This document shows positions 56,398-64,000 of a stretch of 64,000 bases of DNA, one piece after another. The notes under the pieces were generated by a model. That model did not search any database. It saw nothing but the letters and a program-made list of their open reading frames with translations, and was not told where the DNA came from. Source of the DNA: Enterobacter cancerogenus (GTDB taxonomy: Bacteria > Pseudomonadota > Gammaproteobacteria > Enterobacterales > Enterobacteriaceae); the NCBI RefSeq assembly GCF_019047785.1, contig NZ_CP077290.1, forward strand, positions 1,116,001 to 1,180,000. Direction: 5' to 3'. Both the position numbers and the translations under genes were made by a program. Each line of letters opens with the position of its first letter. Position 1 is the stretch's first letter.

Positions 56398-57389
56398 AAA
56401 AACCTGTCGCCATCATTCTGGTGGTCGTTGTTCTGCTTGCTGCGGGCATCGGCGGCTGGCTGTGGTATCAAAGCCAGCAGGATCGCGGCCTGACGCTCTA
56501 CGGCAACGTAGATATTCGCACCGTGAATATGAGCTTCCGCGTCGGGGGGCGACTTGCCTCACTCAACGTGGATGAAGGTGACGCCATCAAAACCGGCCAG
56601 ACGCTGGGGATGCTGGATAAAGCGCCCTTCGAGAACGCCCTGATGCAGGCAAAGGCGGGCGTCTCCGTCGCGCAGGCGCAGTATGATTTGATGCAGGCTG
56701 GCTATCGTGATGAAGAGATCGCCCAGGCCACCGCCGCCGTCAGACAGGCGCAGGCGGCGTATGACTACGCGAAGAACTTCTATAACCGCCAGCAGGGGCT
56801 GTGGAAAAGCCGCACGATTTCTGCCAACGACCTGGAAAACGCGCGTTCGTCCCGCGATCAGGCTCAGGCGACGCTGAAATCGGCGCAGGATAAATTGAGC
56901 CAGTACCGCACCGGTAACCGCCCGCAGGATATCGCCCAGGCAAAAGCCAGCCTCGAGCAGGCGCAGGCGCAGCTGGCACAGGCGGAACTGGATCTGCGCG
57001 ACACCACCCTGGTTGCCCCGTCCGACGGCACGCTGATGACCCGCGCCGTGGAGCCTGGCAGCATGCTGAGCGCGGGCAGCACCGTCTTAACGCTCTCCCT
57101 GACCCGCCCGGTGTGGGTACGCGCCTATATTGATGAGCCGAATCTCAGCCAGATGCAGCCGGGCCGCGAACTGCTGCTGTACACCGATGGCCGCCCGGAC
57201 AAGCCGTACCACGGGAAGGTCGGCTTTGTCTCCCCCACCGCCGAGTTCACCCCGAAAACCGTTGAAACGCCGGACCTGCGCACCGATCTGGTCTACCGCC
57301 TGCGCATCATCGTGACCGATGCAGACGATGCGCTGCGCCAGGGCATGCCCGTGACCGTAAAACTCACCGACGGGGAACGACATGAATGA
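56394..57389 (+). CDS. ybhG: HlyD-family membrane fusion protein YbhG
   Basis: 331 aa. One N-terminal membrane helix (~5-25), lipoyl halves ([18 protein letters not shown] and [17 protein letters not shown]) and an alanine/glutamine-rich coiled coil (~75-200). It is the periplasmic adaptor of the YbhFSR ABC exporter. Overlaps cecR by four bases and ybhF by eight, so the operon is translationally coupled. Confidence 0.95.
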   Translation: MKKPVAIILVVVVLLAAGIGGWLWYQSQQDRGLTLYGNVDIRTVNMSFRVGGRLASLNVDEGDAIKTGQTLGMLDKAPFENALMQAKAGVSVAQAQYDLMQAGYRDEEIAQATAAVRQAQAAYDYAKNFYNRQQGLWKSRTISANDLENARSSRDQAQATLKSAQDKLSQYRTGNRPQDIAQAKASLEQAQAQLAQAELDLRDTTLVAPSDGTLMTRAVEPGSMLSAGSTVLTLSLTRPVWVRAYIDEPNLSQMQPGRELLLYTDGRPDKPYHGKVGFVSPTAEFTPKTVETPDLRTDLVYRLRIIVTDADDALRQGMPVTVKLTDGERHE

Positions 57390-59121
57390 CGCGGTTATCC
57401 AGCTCAATAATCTGGTCAAGCGCTTCGCCGGAATGGATAAACCCGCCGTCGCGCCGCTGAACTGCACGCTGCAAAAAGGCTACGTCACCGGGCTGGTTGG
57501 CCCGGACGGCGCGGGTAAAACCACGCTGATGCGCATGCTCGCGGGCCTGCTGAAGCCGGATGAAGGCTCGGCCAGCGTGCTCGGCCTCGATCCGATTAAC
57601 GACGACGGTGCGCTCCACGCCATGCTGGGCTATATGCCGCAAAAGTTCGGTCTGTATGAAGACCTGACGGTGATGGAGAACCTTAATCTGTACGCCGACC
57701 TGCGCAGCGTGACCGGTGACACCCGGCAGAAAACCTTCGCCCGTCTGCTGGAGTTCACCTCGCTCGGGCCGTTTACCGACCGTCTGGCGGGGAAACTCTC
57801 CGGCGGGATGAAGCAGAAGCTTGGGCTGGCCTGTACCCTTGTAGGTGAGCCGAAGGTGCTGCTGCTTGATGAGCCCGGCGTCGGCGTCGACCCGATCTCG
57901 CGCCGTGAGCTCTGGCAGATGGTGCATGAGCTGGCGGGCGACGGCATGTTAATCCTGTGGAGTACCTCCTACCTCGACGAAGCCGAGCAGTGCCGCGACG
58001 TGCTGCTGATGAACGAGGGAGAGTTGCTCTATCAGGGCGAGCCCACCGCGCTGACGCAGAGCATGGCCGGGCGCAGCTTTCTGCTGCACAGCCCGCAGGA
58101 GACCAACCGCCAGCTGCTGCAGCGGGTCCTGAAACTGCCGCAGGTCAGCGACGGCATGATTCAGGGTCGTTCGGTGCGCGTGATCCTCAAAAAAGAGGCG
58201 ACTCCCGACGATATCCGCCAGGCCCAGGGCATGCCCGAGATTGAGATAAACGAAACCGCCCCACGCTTCGAGGATGCGTTTATCGACCTGCTCGGCGGTG
58301 CGGGAACGTCGGAATCCCCGCTGGCCGCTATTCTGCATACGGTCGAGGGCACGGCGGGTGAAACGGTGATCGAGGCGAAATCGCTCACCAAAAAATTCGG
58401 TGATTTTGCCGCGACGGATAACGTTAACTTCACGGTGAAGCGTGGCGAGATTTTTGGCCTGCTGGGGCCAAACGGCGCGGGAAAATCCACAACCTTTAAA
58501 ATGATGTGCGGCCTGCTGGTGCCTACCTCCGGCAAAGCGCTGGTGCTGGATATGGACCTCAAGGTCAGTTCCGGCAAGGCGCGCCAGCACCTCGGCTATA
58601 TGGCACAGAAGTTTTCGCTCTACGGCAACCTGACGGTCGAGCAAAACTTGCGCTTTTTCTCCGGCGTCTATGGCCTGCGGGGACGGGCGCAGAACGAAAA
58701 AATCAGCCGCATGCGCGACGCGTTTGGCCTGACCAGCATTGCCTCCCACGCCACCGACGAACTGCCGCTCGGCTTTAAGCAACGCCTCGCCCTGGCCTGC
58801 TCGCTGATGCACGAGCCGGATATTCTGTTTCTCGATGAACCGACGTCGGGCGTTGACCCGCTCACCCGCCGCGAGTTCTGGCTGCACATCAACAGCATGG
58901 TGGAAAAAGGCGTGACGGTGATGGTCACCACCCACTTTATGGACGAGGCGGAGTATTGCGACCGTATCGGGCTGGTCTATCGCGGCAAGCTCATCGCTCA
59001 CGGCACGCCGGACGATCTCAAAGCGCAGGCCGCCGATGATGACGTCCCGGACCCGACCATGGAGCAGGCGTTTATCACCCTCATCCACGACTGGGATAAG
59101 GAGAATGCTCATGCGCAGTAA
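57382..59121 (+). CDS. ybhF: ABC transporter ATPase YbhF (two fused nucleotide-binding domains)
   Basis: 579 aa with two complete ABC domains. NBD1 has Walker [10 protein letters not shown], signature LSGGMKQK and [14 protein letters not shown]2 has GPNGAGKST, a weaker signature LPLGFKQR and [11 protein letters not shown], with H-loops STSY (non-His) and TTHF. It powers the YbhS/YbhR permeases; E. coli YbhFSR exports cefoperazone, tetracycline and Na+/Li+. Second structural gene of the cecR operon. Confidence 0.95.
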   Translation: MNDAVIQLNNLVKRFAGMDKPAVAPLNCTLQKGYVTGLVGPDGAGKTTLMRMLAGLLKPDEGSASVLGLDPINDDGALHAMLGYMPQKFGLYEDLTVMENLNLYADLRSVTGDTRQKTFARLLEFTSLGPFTDRLAGKLSGGMKQKLGLACTLVGEPKVLLLDEPGVGVDPISRRELWQMVHELAGDGMLILWSTSYLDEAEQCRDVLLMNEGELLYQGEPTALTQSMAGRSFLLHSPQETNRQLLQRVLKLPQVSDGMIQGRSVRVILKKEATPDDIRQAQGMPEIEINETAPRFEDAFIDLLGGAGTSESPLAAILHTVEGTAGETVIEAKSLTKKFGDFAATDNVNFTVKRGEIFGLLGPNGAGKSTTFKMMCGLLVPTSGKALVLDMDLKVSSGKARQHLGYMAQKFSLYGNLTVEQNLRFFSGVYGLRGRAQNEKISRMRDAFGLTSIASHATDELPLGFKQRLALACSLMHEPDILFLDEPTSGVDPLTRREFWLHINSMVEKGVTVMVTTHFMDEAEYCDRIGLVYRGKLIAHGTPDDLKAQAADDDVPDPTMEQAFITLIHDWDKENAHAQ

Positions 59122-60244
59122 CGCCATTTCGTGGCGCAGGGTGCGCGCGCTGTGCGTCAAAGAGACGCGGCAGATTGTGCGCGACCCGAGCAGCTGGCTC
59201 ATTGCAGTGGTGATCCCCCTGCTGCTGCTGTTTATCTTTGGCTACGGAATTAACCTCGACTCCAGCAAGCTGCGGGTCGGGGTGTTGCTGGAGCAGCAGA
59301 GCAAAGAGGCGCTGGATTTTACCCACGCCCTGACCGGCTCGCCCTACATTGACGCGACGATTAGCGACAACCGCCAGGAACTGATCCAGAAGATGCAGGC
59401 CGGGAAAATACGCGGGCTGATCGTCATTCCGGTGGATTTTGCCGCCAACATGGCGCGCGCCGGAACCGAGGCGCCCATCCAGGTGATTACCGACGGCAGC
59501 GAGCCTAACACCGCCAACTTCGTGCAGGGCTACGCGGAGGGGATCTGGCAGCTGTGGCAAATGCAGCGCGCCGAGGATCGCGGCGAAACGTTCGAGCCCC
59601 TGATCGACGTGCAGACACGCTACTGGTTTAACCCCGCCGCCATCAGCCAGCACTTTATTATTCCCGGTGCGGTGACCATCATCATGACGGTGATTGGCGC
59701 GATCCTCACCTCGCTGGTGATTGCCCGCGAGTGGGAGCGCGGCACCATGGAGGCGCTGCTCTCAACCGAGGTCACGCGGGTGGAGCTGCTGCTCTGCAAG
59801 CTGATCCCCTACTATTTCCTCGGCATGCTGGCGATGCTGCTCTGTATGCTGGTGTCAGTCTTTATCCTCGGCGTGCCATACCGCGGCTCGCTGGTGCTGC
59901 TGTTCCTGATCACCAGCCTGTTTTTGCTGAGCACGCTCGGCATGGGACTGCTGATCTCCACCGTCACCCGCAACCAGTTTAACGCCGCGCAGGTGGCGCT
60001 GAACGCCGCGTTCCTGCCGTCGATTATGCTGTCCGGTTTTATCTTCCAGATAGACAGCATGCCTGCGGCCATCCGGGTGGTGACCTATATCATTCCGGCG
60101 CGCTACTTCGTGAGTACCTTACAGAGCCTGTTCCTTGCCGGGAATATTCCGGCGGTGCTGATTATCAACATCCTGTTTTTGATGGGGTCGGCCGTGATGT
60201 TCATCGGCCTGACGTGGATGAAGACCAAACGGCGATTAGATTAG
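59111..60244 (+). CDS. ybhS: ABC-2 type permease YbhS
   Basis: 377 aa from ATG 59111, with AAGGAG seven bases before it; this gives the same length as E. coli YbhS and overlaps the ybhF stop by 11 bp. One N-terminal helix, a large periplasmic loop (~50-175), then five helices in the ABC-2 fold ([29 protein letters not shown]). Pairs with YbhR as the export channel. Confidence 0.95.
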   Translation: MRSNAISWRRVRALCVKETRQIVRDPSSWLIAVVIPLLLLFIFGYGINLDSSKLRVGVLLEQQSKEALDFTHALTGSPYIDATISDNRQELIQKMQAGKIRGLIVIPVDFAANMARAGTEAPIQVITDGSEPNTANFVQGYAEGIWQLWQMQRAEDRGETFEPLIDVQTRYWFNPAAISQHFIIPGAVTIIMTVIGAILTSLVIAREWERGTMEALLSTEVTRVELLLCKLIPYYFLGMLAMLLCMLVSVFILGVPYRGSLVLLFLITSLFLLSTLGMGLLISTVTRNQFNAAQVALNAAFLPSIMLSGFIFQIDSMPAAIRVVTYIIPARYFVSTLQSLFLAGNIPAVLIINILFLMGSAVMFIGLTWMKTKRRLD

Positions 60245-60256
60245 CCAACGGATTTT

Positions 60257-60287
60257 GTAGGTCGGGTAAGCGTACGCGCCACCCGAC
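60257..60287. repeat. REP hairpin between ybhS and ybhR
   Basis: GTAGGTCGGGTAAGCGTACG...CGCCACCCGAC hairpin inside the operon, in the 57-bp gap. It may adjust the ratio of the two permease messages. Confidence 0.65.
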
Positions 60288-60301
60288 AGGAGGACGACAC
60301 A

Positions 60302-61414
60302 ATGTTTCACCGGTTATGGACATTGATCCGCAAAGAGCTGCAGTCGCTGCTGCGCGAGCCGCAGACGCGCGCGATACTGGTACTGCCGGTATTAATTCAG
60401 GTACTGCTGTTCCCGTTTGCCGCCACGCTTGAAGTGACCAACGCCACCATCGCGATTTATAACGAGGACAGCGGCAAACATTCCATTGAGCTGACCCAGC
60501 GTTTCGCCCGCGCGAAAGCCTTTACGCACGTGCTGCTGCTAAAAAGCCCGCAGGAGATCCAGCCGACCATCGATACCCAGAAAGCGCTGCTGCTGGTGCG
60601 TTTCCCGGCCGACTTCTCGCGCAATCTCGACACCTTCCAGACCGCGCCGATGCAGCTCATCCTCGACGGGCGCAACTCCAACAGCGCCCAGATTGCGGCC
60701 AATTATCTGCAGCAGGTGGTGAAGGATTATCAGCAGGAGCTGATGGCGGGCAAACCCAAACCCAAACCCAACAACAGCGAGCTGGTGGTTCGGAACTGGT
60801 ATAACCCGAACCTCGACTACAAATGGTTTGTGGTGCCGTCGCTGATCGCCATGATCACCACCATCGGCGTGATGATCGTCACTTCGCTCTCCGTGGCGCG
60901 CGAGCGCGAGCAAGGCACGCTCGATCAGCTGCTGGTCTCACCGCTGGCAACCTGGCAAATCTTCGTCGGCAAAGCGATTCCGGCGCTGATTGTTGCCACC
61001 TTCCAGGCCACCATTGTGCTGGGCGTCGGGATTTGGGCATACCAGATCCCCTTCGCCGGATCGCTGGCGCTGTTTTACTTCACCATGGTGATTTACGGGC
61101 TGTCGCTGGTCGGGTTTGGCCTGCTCATCTCGGCGCTCTGCTCCACGCAGCAGCAGGCGTTTATCGGGGTATTCGTCTTTATGATGCCGGCGATATTGCT
61201 TTCGGGGTACGTCTCACCGGTAGAGAACATGCCGGTCTGGTTACAGGATCTGACGTGGATAAACCCGATTCGACACTTTACGGATATCACCAAGCAGATC
61301 TACCTGAAGGATGCGAGTCTGGACATTGTCTGGGGAAGTTTATGGCCGCTACTGGTCATCGCGGCCACGACGGGTTCAGTGGCCTATGCGATGTTTAGAC
61401 GAAACATCGCGTAG
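60302..61414 (+). CDS. ybhR: ABC-2 type permease YbhR
   Basis: 370 aa, AGGAGG before ATG 60302. Same layout as YbhS: one N-terminal helix, periplasmic loop (~45-170) and five C-terminal helices with [18 protein letters not shown] short repeat KPKPKPN occurs near residues 155-161. Last gene of cecR-ybhGFSR. Its 3' end overlaps convergent ybhQ by 39 bp. Confidence 0.95.
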   Translation: MFHRLWTLIRKELQSLLREPQTRAILVLPVLIQVLLFPFAATLEVTNATIAIYNEDSGKHSIELTQRFARAKAFTHVLLLKSPQEIQPTIDTQKALLLVRFPADFSRNLDTFQTAPMQLILDGRNSNSAQIAANYLQQVVKDYQQELMAGKPKPKPNNSELVVRNWYNPNLDYKWFVVPSLIAMITTIGVMIVTSLSVAREREQGTLDQLLVSPLATWQIFVGKAIPALIVATFQATIVLGVGIWAYQIPFAGSLALFYFTMVIYGLSLVGFGLLISALCSTQQQAFIGVFVFMMPAILLSGYVSPVENMPVWLQDLTWINPIRHFTDITKQIYLKDASLDIVWGSLWPLLVIAATTGSVAYAMFRRNIA

Positions 61415-61786
61415 CTTTTTCTCTTTGGTCAGTAACGAGACCACCGCAGGCCCTGCGAGGATTGCCAGACCCGCCAGGGCCAGCAGCAGGTTGTTTTGCA
61501 GCACGCGCGACAGCAGCCACAGGACGATCATCGCCGCACCAAAATACCAGGTGGTGGTCAGCTCCTCGAGCACATCACCCACTTCGCGCCAGCGTGCTTC
61601 ATGGTGACGCTGCAAAAACAGCATCGACAGCACGGTCACGCCGTAAACCACACACAGGCCTAAGCCAACACGCACCAGCGTACCGCTCATCCAGCCCATC
61701 ACCAGTACGGCCACGACCAGTAAATGCAACATTATCTGCCAGCAACTCAGTCCCGTTGCGACACGAACGCGTTGTTGCCACTTCAT
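61376..61786 (-). CDS. ybhQ: Inner membrane protein YbhQ
   Basis: 136 aa, same length as E. coli YbhQ, with four hydrophobic helices (around residues 15-35, 38-55, 75-92 and 95-112). Function unknown. It lies convergent to ybhR, overlapping it by 39 bp at the tail, and divergent from ybhP. Confidence 0.93.
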   Translation of the reverse strand: MKWQQRVRVATGLSCWQIMLHLLVVAVLVMGWMSGTLVRVGLGLCVVYGVTVLSMLFLQRHHEARWREVGDVLEELTTTWYFGAAMIVLWLLSRVLQNNLLLALAGLAILAGPAVVSLLTKEKKLRDVSSKHRIGH

Positions 61787-61919
61787 GGCTTCTCTCCTGA
61801 AGGATTTTTCTCTGCTAATTCAGACTACCGCACTTTACGGAAAATTCCGTAACGCCGCATCTTTTTGTGACGACGACTACACTTTATTTTCATCAGGATA
61901 GTGACGCTGGCAGGAGTGT

Positions 61920-62681
61920 ATGACCAATAAAAAACAGCATTTCTCACTTAAGGTGTTGACGATTAATATTCATAAAGGCTTCACAGCATTTAATCGCCGC
62001 TTCATTTTACCGGAACTGCGCGACGCTGTACGCACCGTCAGCGCGGATATTGTCTGCCTGCAGGAGGTGATGGGCGCGCACGAAGTGCATCCGATGCACG
62101 TAGAAAACTGGCCCGATACGCCCCACTACGAATTTCTGGCGGATACTATGTGGAGCGATTACGCCTACGGGCGCAACGCGGTTTACCCGGAAGGGCATCA
62201 CGGCAATGCGGTGCTGTCGCGTTTTCCCATTGAGCATTACGAAAACCGCGACGTCTCCGTCGGTGAAAGTGAAAAACGTGGGCTGCTTTACTGCCGTATC
62301 GCCCCGCCGGATCTGACATTCCCCATCCACGTAGGCTGTGTGCATCTCGGCCTGCGGGAGGCGCACCGCCAGGCGCAGCTGCAGATGCTCGCCGAGTGGA
62401 CCAACGCCCTGCCGGAAGGCGAGCCGGTGGTGGTCGCGGGCGATTTCAACGACTGGCGGCAGCGGGCGAATCATCCGCTGAAGGCCGAAGCCGGGCTGGA
62501 GGAGATATTCACCCGCGCCCACGGCAGGCCAGCGCGCACGTTCCCGGTGCGCTTTCCCCTGCTGCGCCTTGACCGCATCTACGTAAAAAATGCTCACGCC
62601 AGCAGCCCAACCGCGCTGGCGCTTCTTAACTGGCGACATCTGTCTGACCATGCCCCGCTCAGCGCGGAGATACACCTATGA
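61920..62681 (+). CDS. ybhP: YbhP, endonuclease/exonuclease/phosphatase family protein
   Basis: 253 aa. EEP-fold motifs are readable: LTINIHKG near the start, LQEV (metal-binding Glu), HLGLR, GDFNDWR and SDHAPL at the end. No signal peptide. The substrate is not known; it may act on nucleic acid or on a phosphodiester lipid headgroup, the latter suggested by its coupling to clsB (ATGA overlap). First gene of ybhP-clsB-ybhN. Confidence 0.93.
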   Translation: MTNKKQHFSLKVLTINIHKGFTAFNRRFILPELRDAVRTVSADIVCLQEVMGAHEVHPMHVENWPDTPHYEFLADTMWSDYAYGRNAVYPEGHHGNAVLSRFPIEHYENRDVSVGESEKRGLLYCRIAPPDLTFPIHVGCVHLGLREAHRQAQLQMLAEWTNALPEGEPVVVAGDFNDWRQRANHPLKAEAGLEEIFTRAHGRPARTFPVRFPLLRLDRIYVKNAHASSPTALALLNWRHLSDHAPLSAEIHL

Positions 62682-63916
62682 AATGTACATGGCAGGAAGG
62701 AAACCGTATTACGCTGCTGGAAAATGGTGATAACTATTATCCGGCCGTCTTTGAGGCTATCGATCGCGCCCGGCAGAGGGTGATCCTTGAAACTTTTATC
62801 TGGTTCGAAGACGACGTTGGCAAGCAACTGCACAGCGTATTGCTGCGCGCCGCCCAGCGCGGTATCAAAATCGAAGTGCTGCTCGACGGCTACGGTTCGC
62901 CCGACCTCAGCAAAGAGTTTGTCAGCGAACTGACCTCCGCTGGGGTGGTATTCCGTTACTACGATCCCGGCCCGCGCCTGTTTGGCATGCGCACCAACCT
63001 TTTCCGCCGTATGCACCGCAAAATTGTGGTGATCGATGAGACCGTGGCGTTTGTCGGCGGCATTAACTACTCCGCCGAGCACATGTCGGACTACGGTCCT
63101 GAGGCCAAGCAGGACTATGCCATTCGGATCGAAGGCCCGGTGGTGCAGGATATTTTGCTGTTTGAACTGGAGAACCTGCCCGGAAAAGAGGCAGTGCGCC
63201 GCTGGTGGCGACGCCGTCATCGCCCGGAAGAGAACCGCCATCCCGGCGAGGCCCAGGCGCTGTTTGTCTGGCGCGATAACGGCGAGCACCGGGACGATAT
63301 CGAACGCCACTACCTGAAGATGCTGGCGAACGCGAAGCGCGAGGTGATTATCGCCAACGCCTACTTCTTCCCCGGCTACCGCCTGCTGCACGCTATGCGC
63401 AGCGCCGCACGCCGTGGGGTACGCGTGAAGCTAATCGTTCAGGGCGAGCCGGATATGCCGATTGTGAAGGTGGGCGCGCGCCTGCTCTATAACTATCTGG
63501 TGAAAGGCGGCGTGCAGATATACGAATATCGCCGCCGACCGCTGCACGGCAAGGTGGCACTCATGGACGATCACTGGGCGACCGTCGGCTCCAGCAACCT
63601 CGACCCGCTGAGTTTGTCCCTTAACCTGGAAGCCAACCTGATCATCCACGACCGTCAGTTTAACCACACCCTGCGAGAGAACCTTCACGGACTTATCGTC
63701 AACGACTGTGTGCGGGTGGATGAAACCATGGTGCCCAAACGCACATGGTGGAACCTGGGCATCGGCGTGGTGGTGTTCCACTTCCTGCGCCACTTCCCGG
63801 CCATGGTAGGCTGGCTGCCTGCGCATACCCCAAAACTTGAACTGGTGGACCCACCGGTGCAGCCCGAAATGGAAACCCAGGACCGCGTAGAAGCGGAAAA
63901 TGGAGGGAAAACCTGA
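62678..63916 (+). CDS. clsB: Cardiolipin synthase B (ClsB, YbhO)
   Basis: 412 aa phospholipase D superfamily enzyme. HKD motif 1 is at His113/Lys115/Asp120 (HRKIVVID) and motif 2 at His290/Lys292/Asp297 (HGKVALMD). Unlike ClsA it lacks N-terminal membrane helices. It makes cardiolipin from phosphatidylglycerol at the inner membrane. Overlaps ybhP by four bases and ybhN by one (TGATG). Confidence 0.96.
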   Translation: MKCTWQEGNRITLLENGDNYYPAVFEAIDRARQRVILETFIWFEDDVGKQLHSVLLRAAQRGIKIEVLLDGYGSPDLSKEFVSELTSAGVVFRYYDPGPRLFGMRTNLFRRMHRKIVVIDETVAFVGGINYSAEHMSDYGPEAKQDYAIRIEGPVVQDILLFELENLPGKEAVRRWWRRRHRPEENRHPGEAQALFVWRDNGEHRDDIERHYLKMLANAKREVIIANAYFFPGYRLLHAMRSAARRGVRVKLIVQGEPDMPIVKVGARLLYNYLVKGGVQIYEYRRRPLHGKVALMDDHWATVGSSNLDPLSLSLNLEANLIIHDRQFNHTLRENLHGLIVNDCVRVDETMVPKRTWWNLGIGVVVFHFLRHFPAMVGWLPAHTPKLELVDPPVQPEMETQDRVEAENGGKT

Positions 63917-64000
63917 TGTCAAAATCCCATCCCCGCTGGCGTCTGGCGAAGAAGATCCTCACCTGGCTGTTCTTTATTGCCGTCGCCGTGCTGCTGGTCG
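63916..64000 (+). CDS. ybhN: YbhN, inner membrane protein (3' end beyond window)
   Basis: Only the first 28 codons are visible. They begin [20 protein letters not shown], matching the E. coli YbhN N-terminus including the first membrane helix. GGAGGG precedes the ATG, which overlaps the clsB stop. YbhN is a lysylphosphatidylglycerol synthetase-like (AglD/UPF0104) membrane protein. Confidence 0.9.
   Translation, partial: MSKSHPRWRLAKKILTWLFFIAVAVLLV

Overview
The window looks like chromosomal DNA of an Enterobacter species, most likely the E. cloacae complex. The OmpX protein matches the E. cloacae OmpX sequence as I remember it, and most other genes are close relatives of Escherichia coli genes in E. 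coli order. Species is an inference from recalled family sequences; no search was run. There is no tRNA, rRNA, integrase, insertion sequence, prophage or CRISPR array.

The backbone is the E. coli ybiT-to-ybhN block read in reverse: ybiT, ldtB, [accessory block], ybiR-mntR, mntS, opgE, ompX, rhtA, dps, glnHPQ, ybiO, rlmF, mcbA, ybiI, ybiJ, ybiB, [fimbrial operon], dinG, rhlE, cecR-ybhGFSR, ybhQ, ybhP-clsB-ybhN. It covers envelope upkeep (LdtB, OpgE, OmpX, ClsB), manganese control (MntR/MntS), stress (Dps, DinG, MscS-like YbiO), nitrogen-controlled glutamine uptake (GlnHPQ) and drug efflux (CecR/YbhGFSR). The E. coli genes fiu, ybiX and ybiC, expected between rlmF and ybiB, are missing.

Accessory block 1 (about 4.96-30.19 kb) separates ldtB from ybiR, which are neighbours in E. 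coli. It holds: (i) a beta-glucoside operon (6-phospho-beta-glucosidase, PTS EIIC, GntR/UTRA repressor) with twin 12-bp palindromic operators; (ii) a MacA-MacB-outer membrane factor operon, preceded by a doubtful small ORF and divergent from a DUF1460 lipoprotein; (iii) a complete salmochelin locus, iroBCDE facing iroN, with Fur boxes at both ends; (iv) an aldo/keto reductase and an EmrA-EmrB-OMF efflux operon. Two tripartite pumps flank a siderophore locus.

Accessory block 2 (about 45.8-51.2 kb) is a five-gene chaperone-usher operon set between dinG and ybiB, which are adjacent in E. coli. Its last pilin gene overlaps the 3' end of dinG tail to tail.

The most unusual non-coding feature is a dispersed structured repeat with two copies (34111-34495 and 53527-54072). 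Both have near-identical terminal inverted repeats and two strong hairpins whose arms changed in a compensatory way between the copies. The left end of the window is inside a GH31 glycosidase gene and the right end is just inside ybhN.
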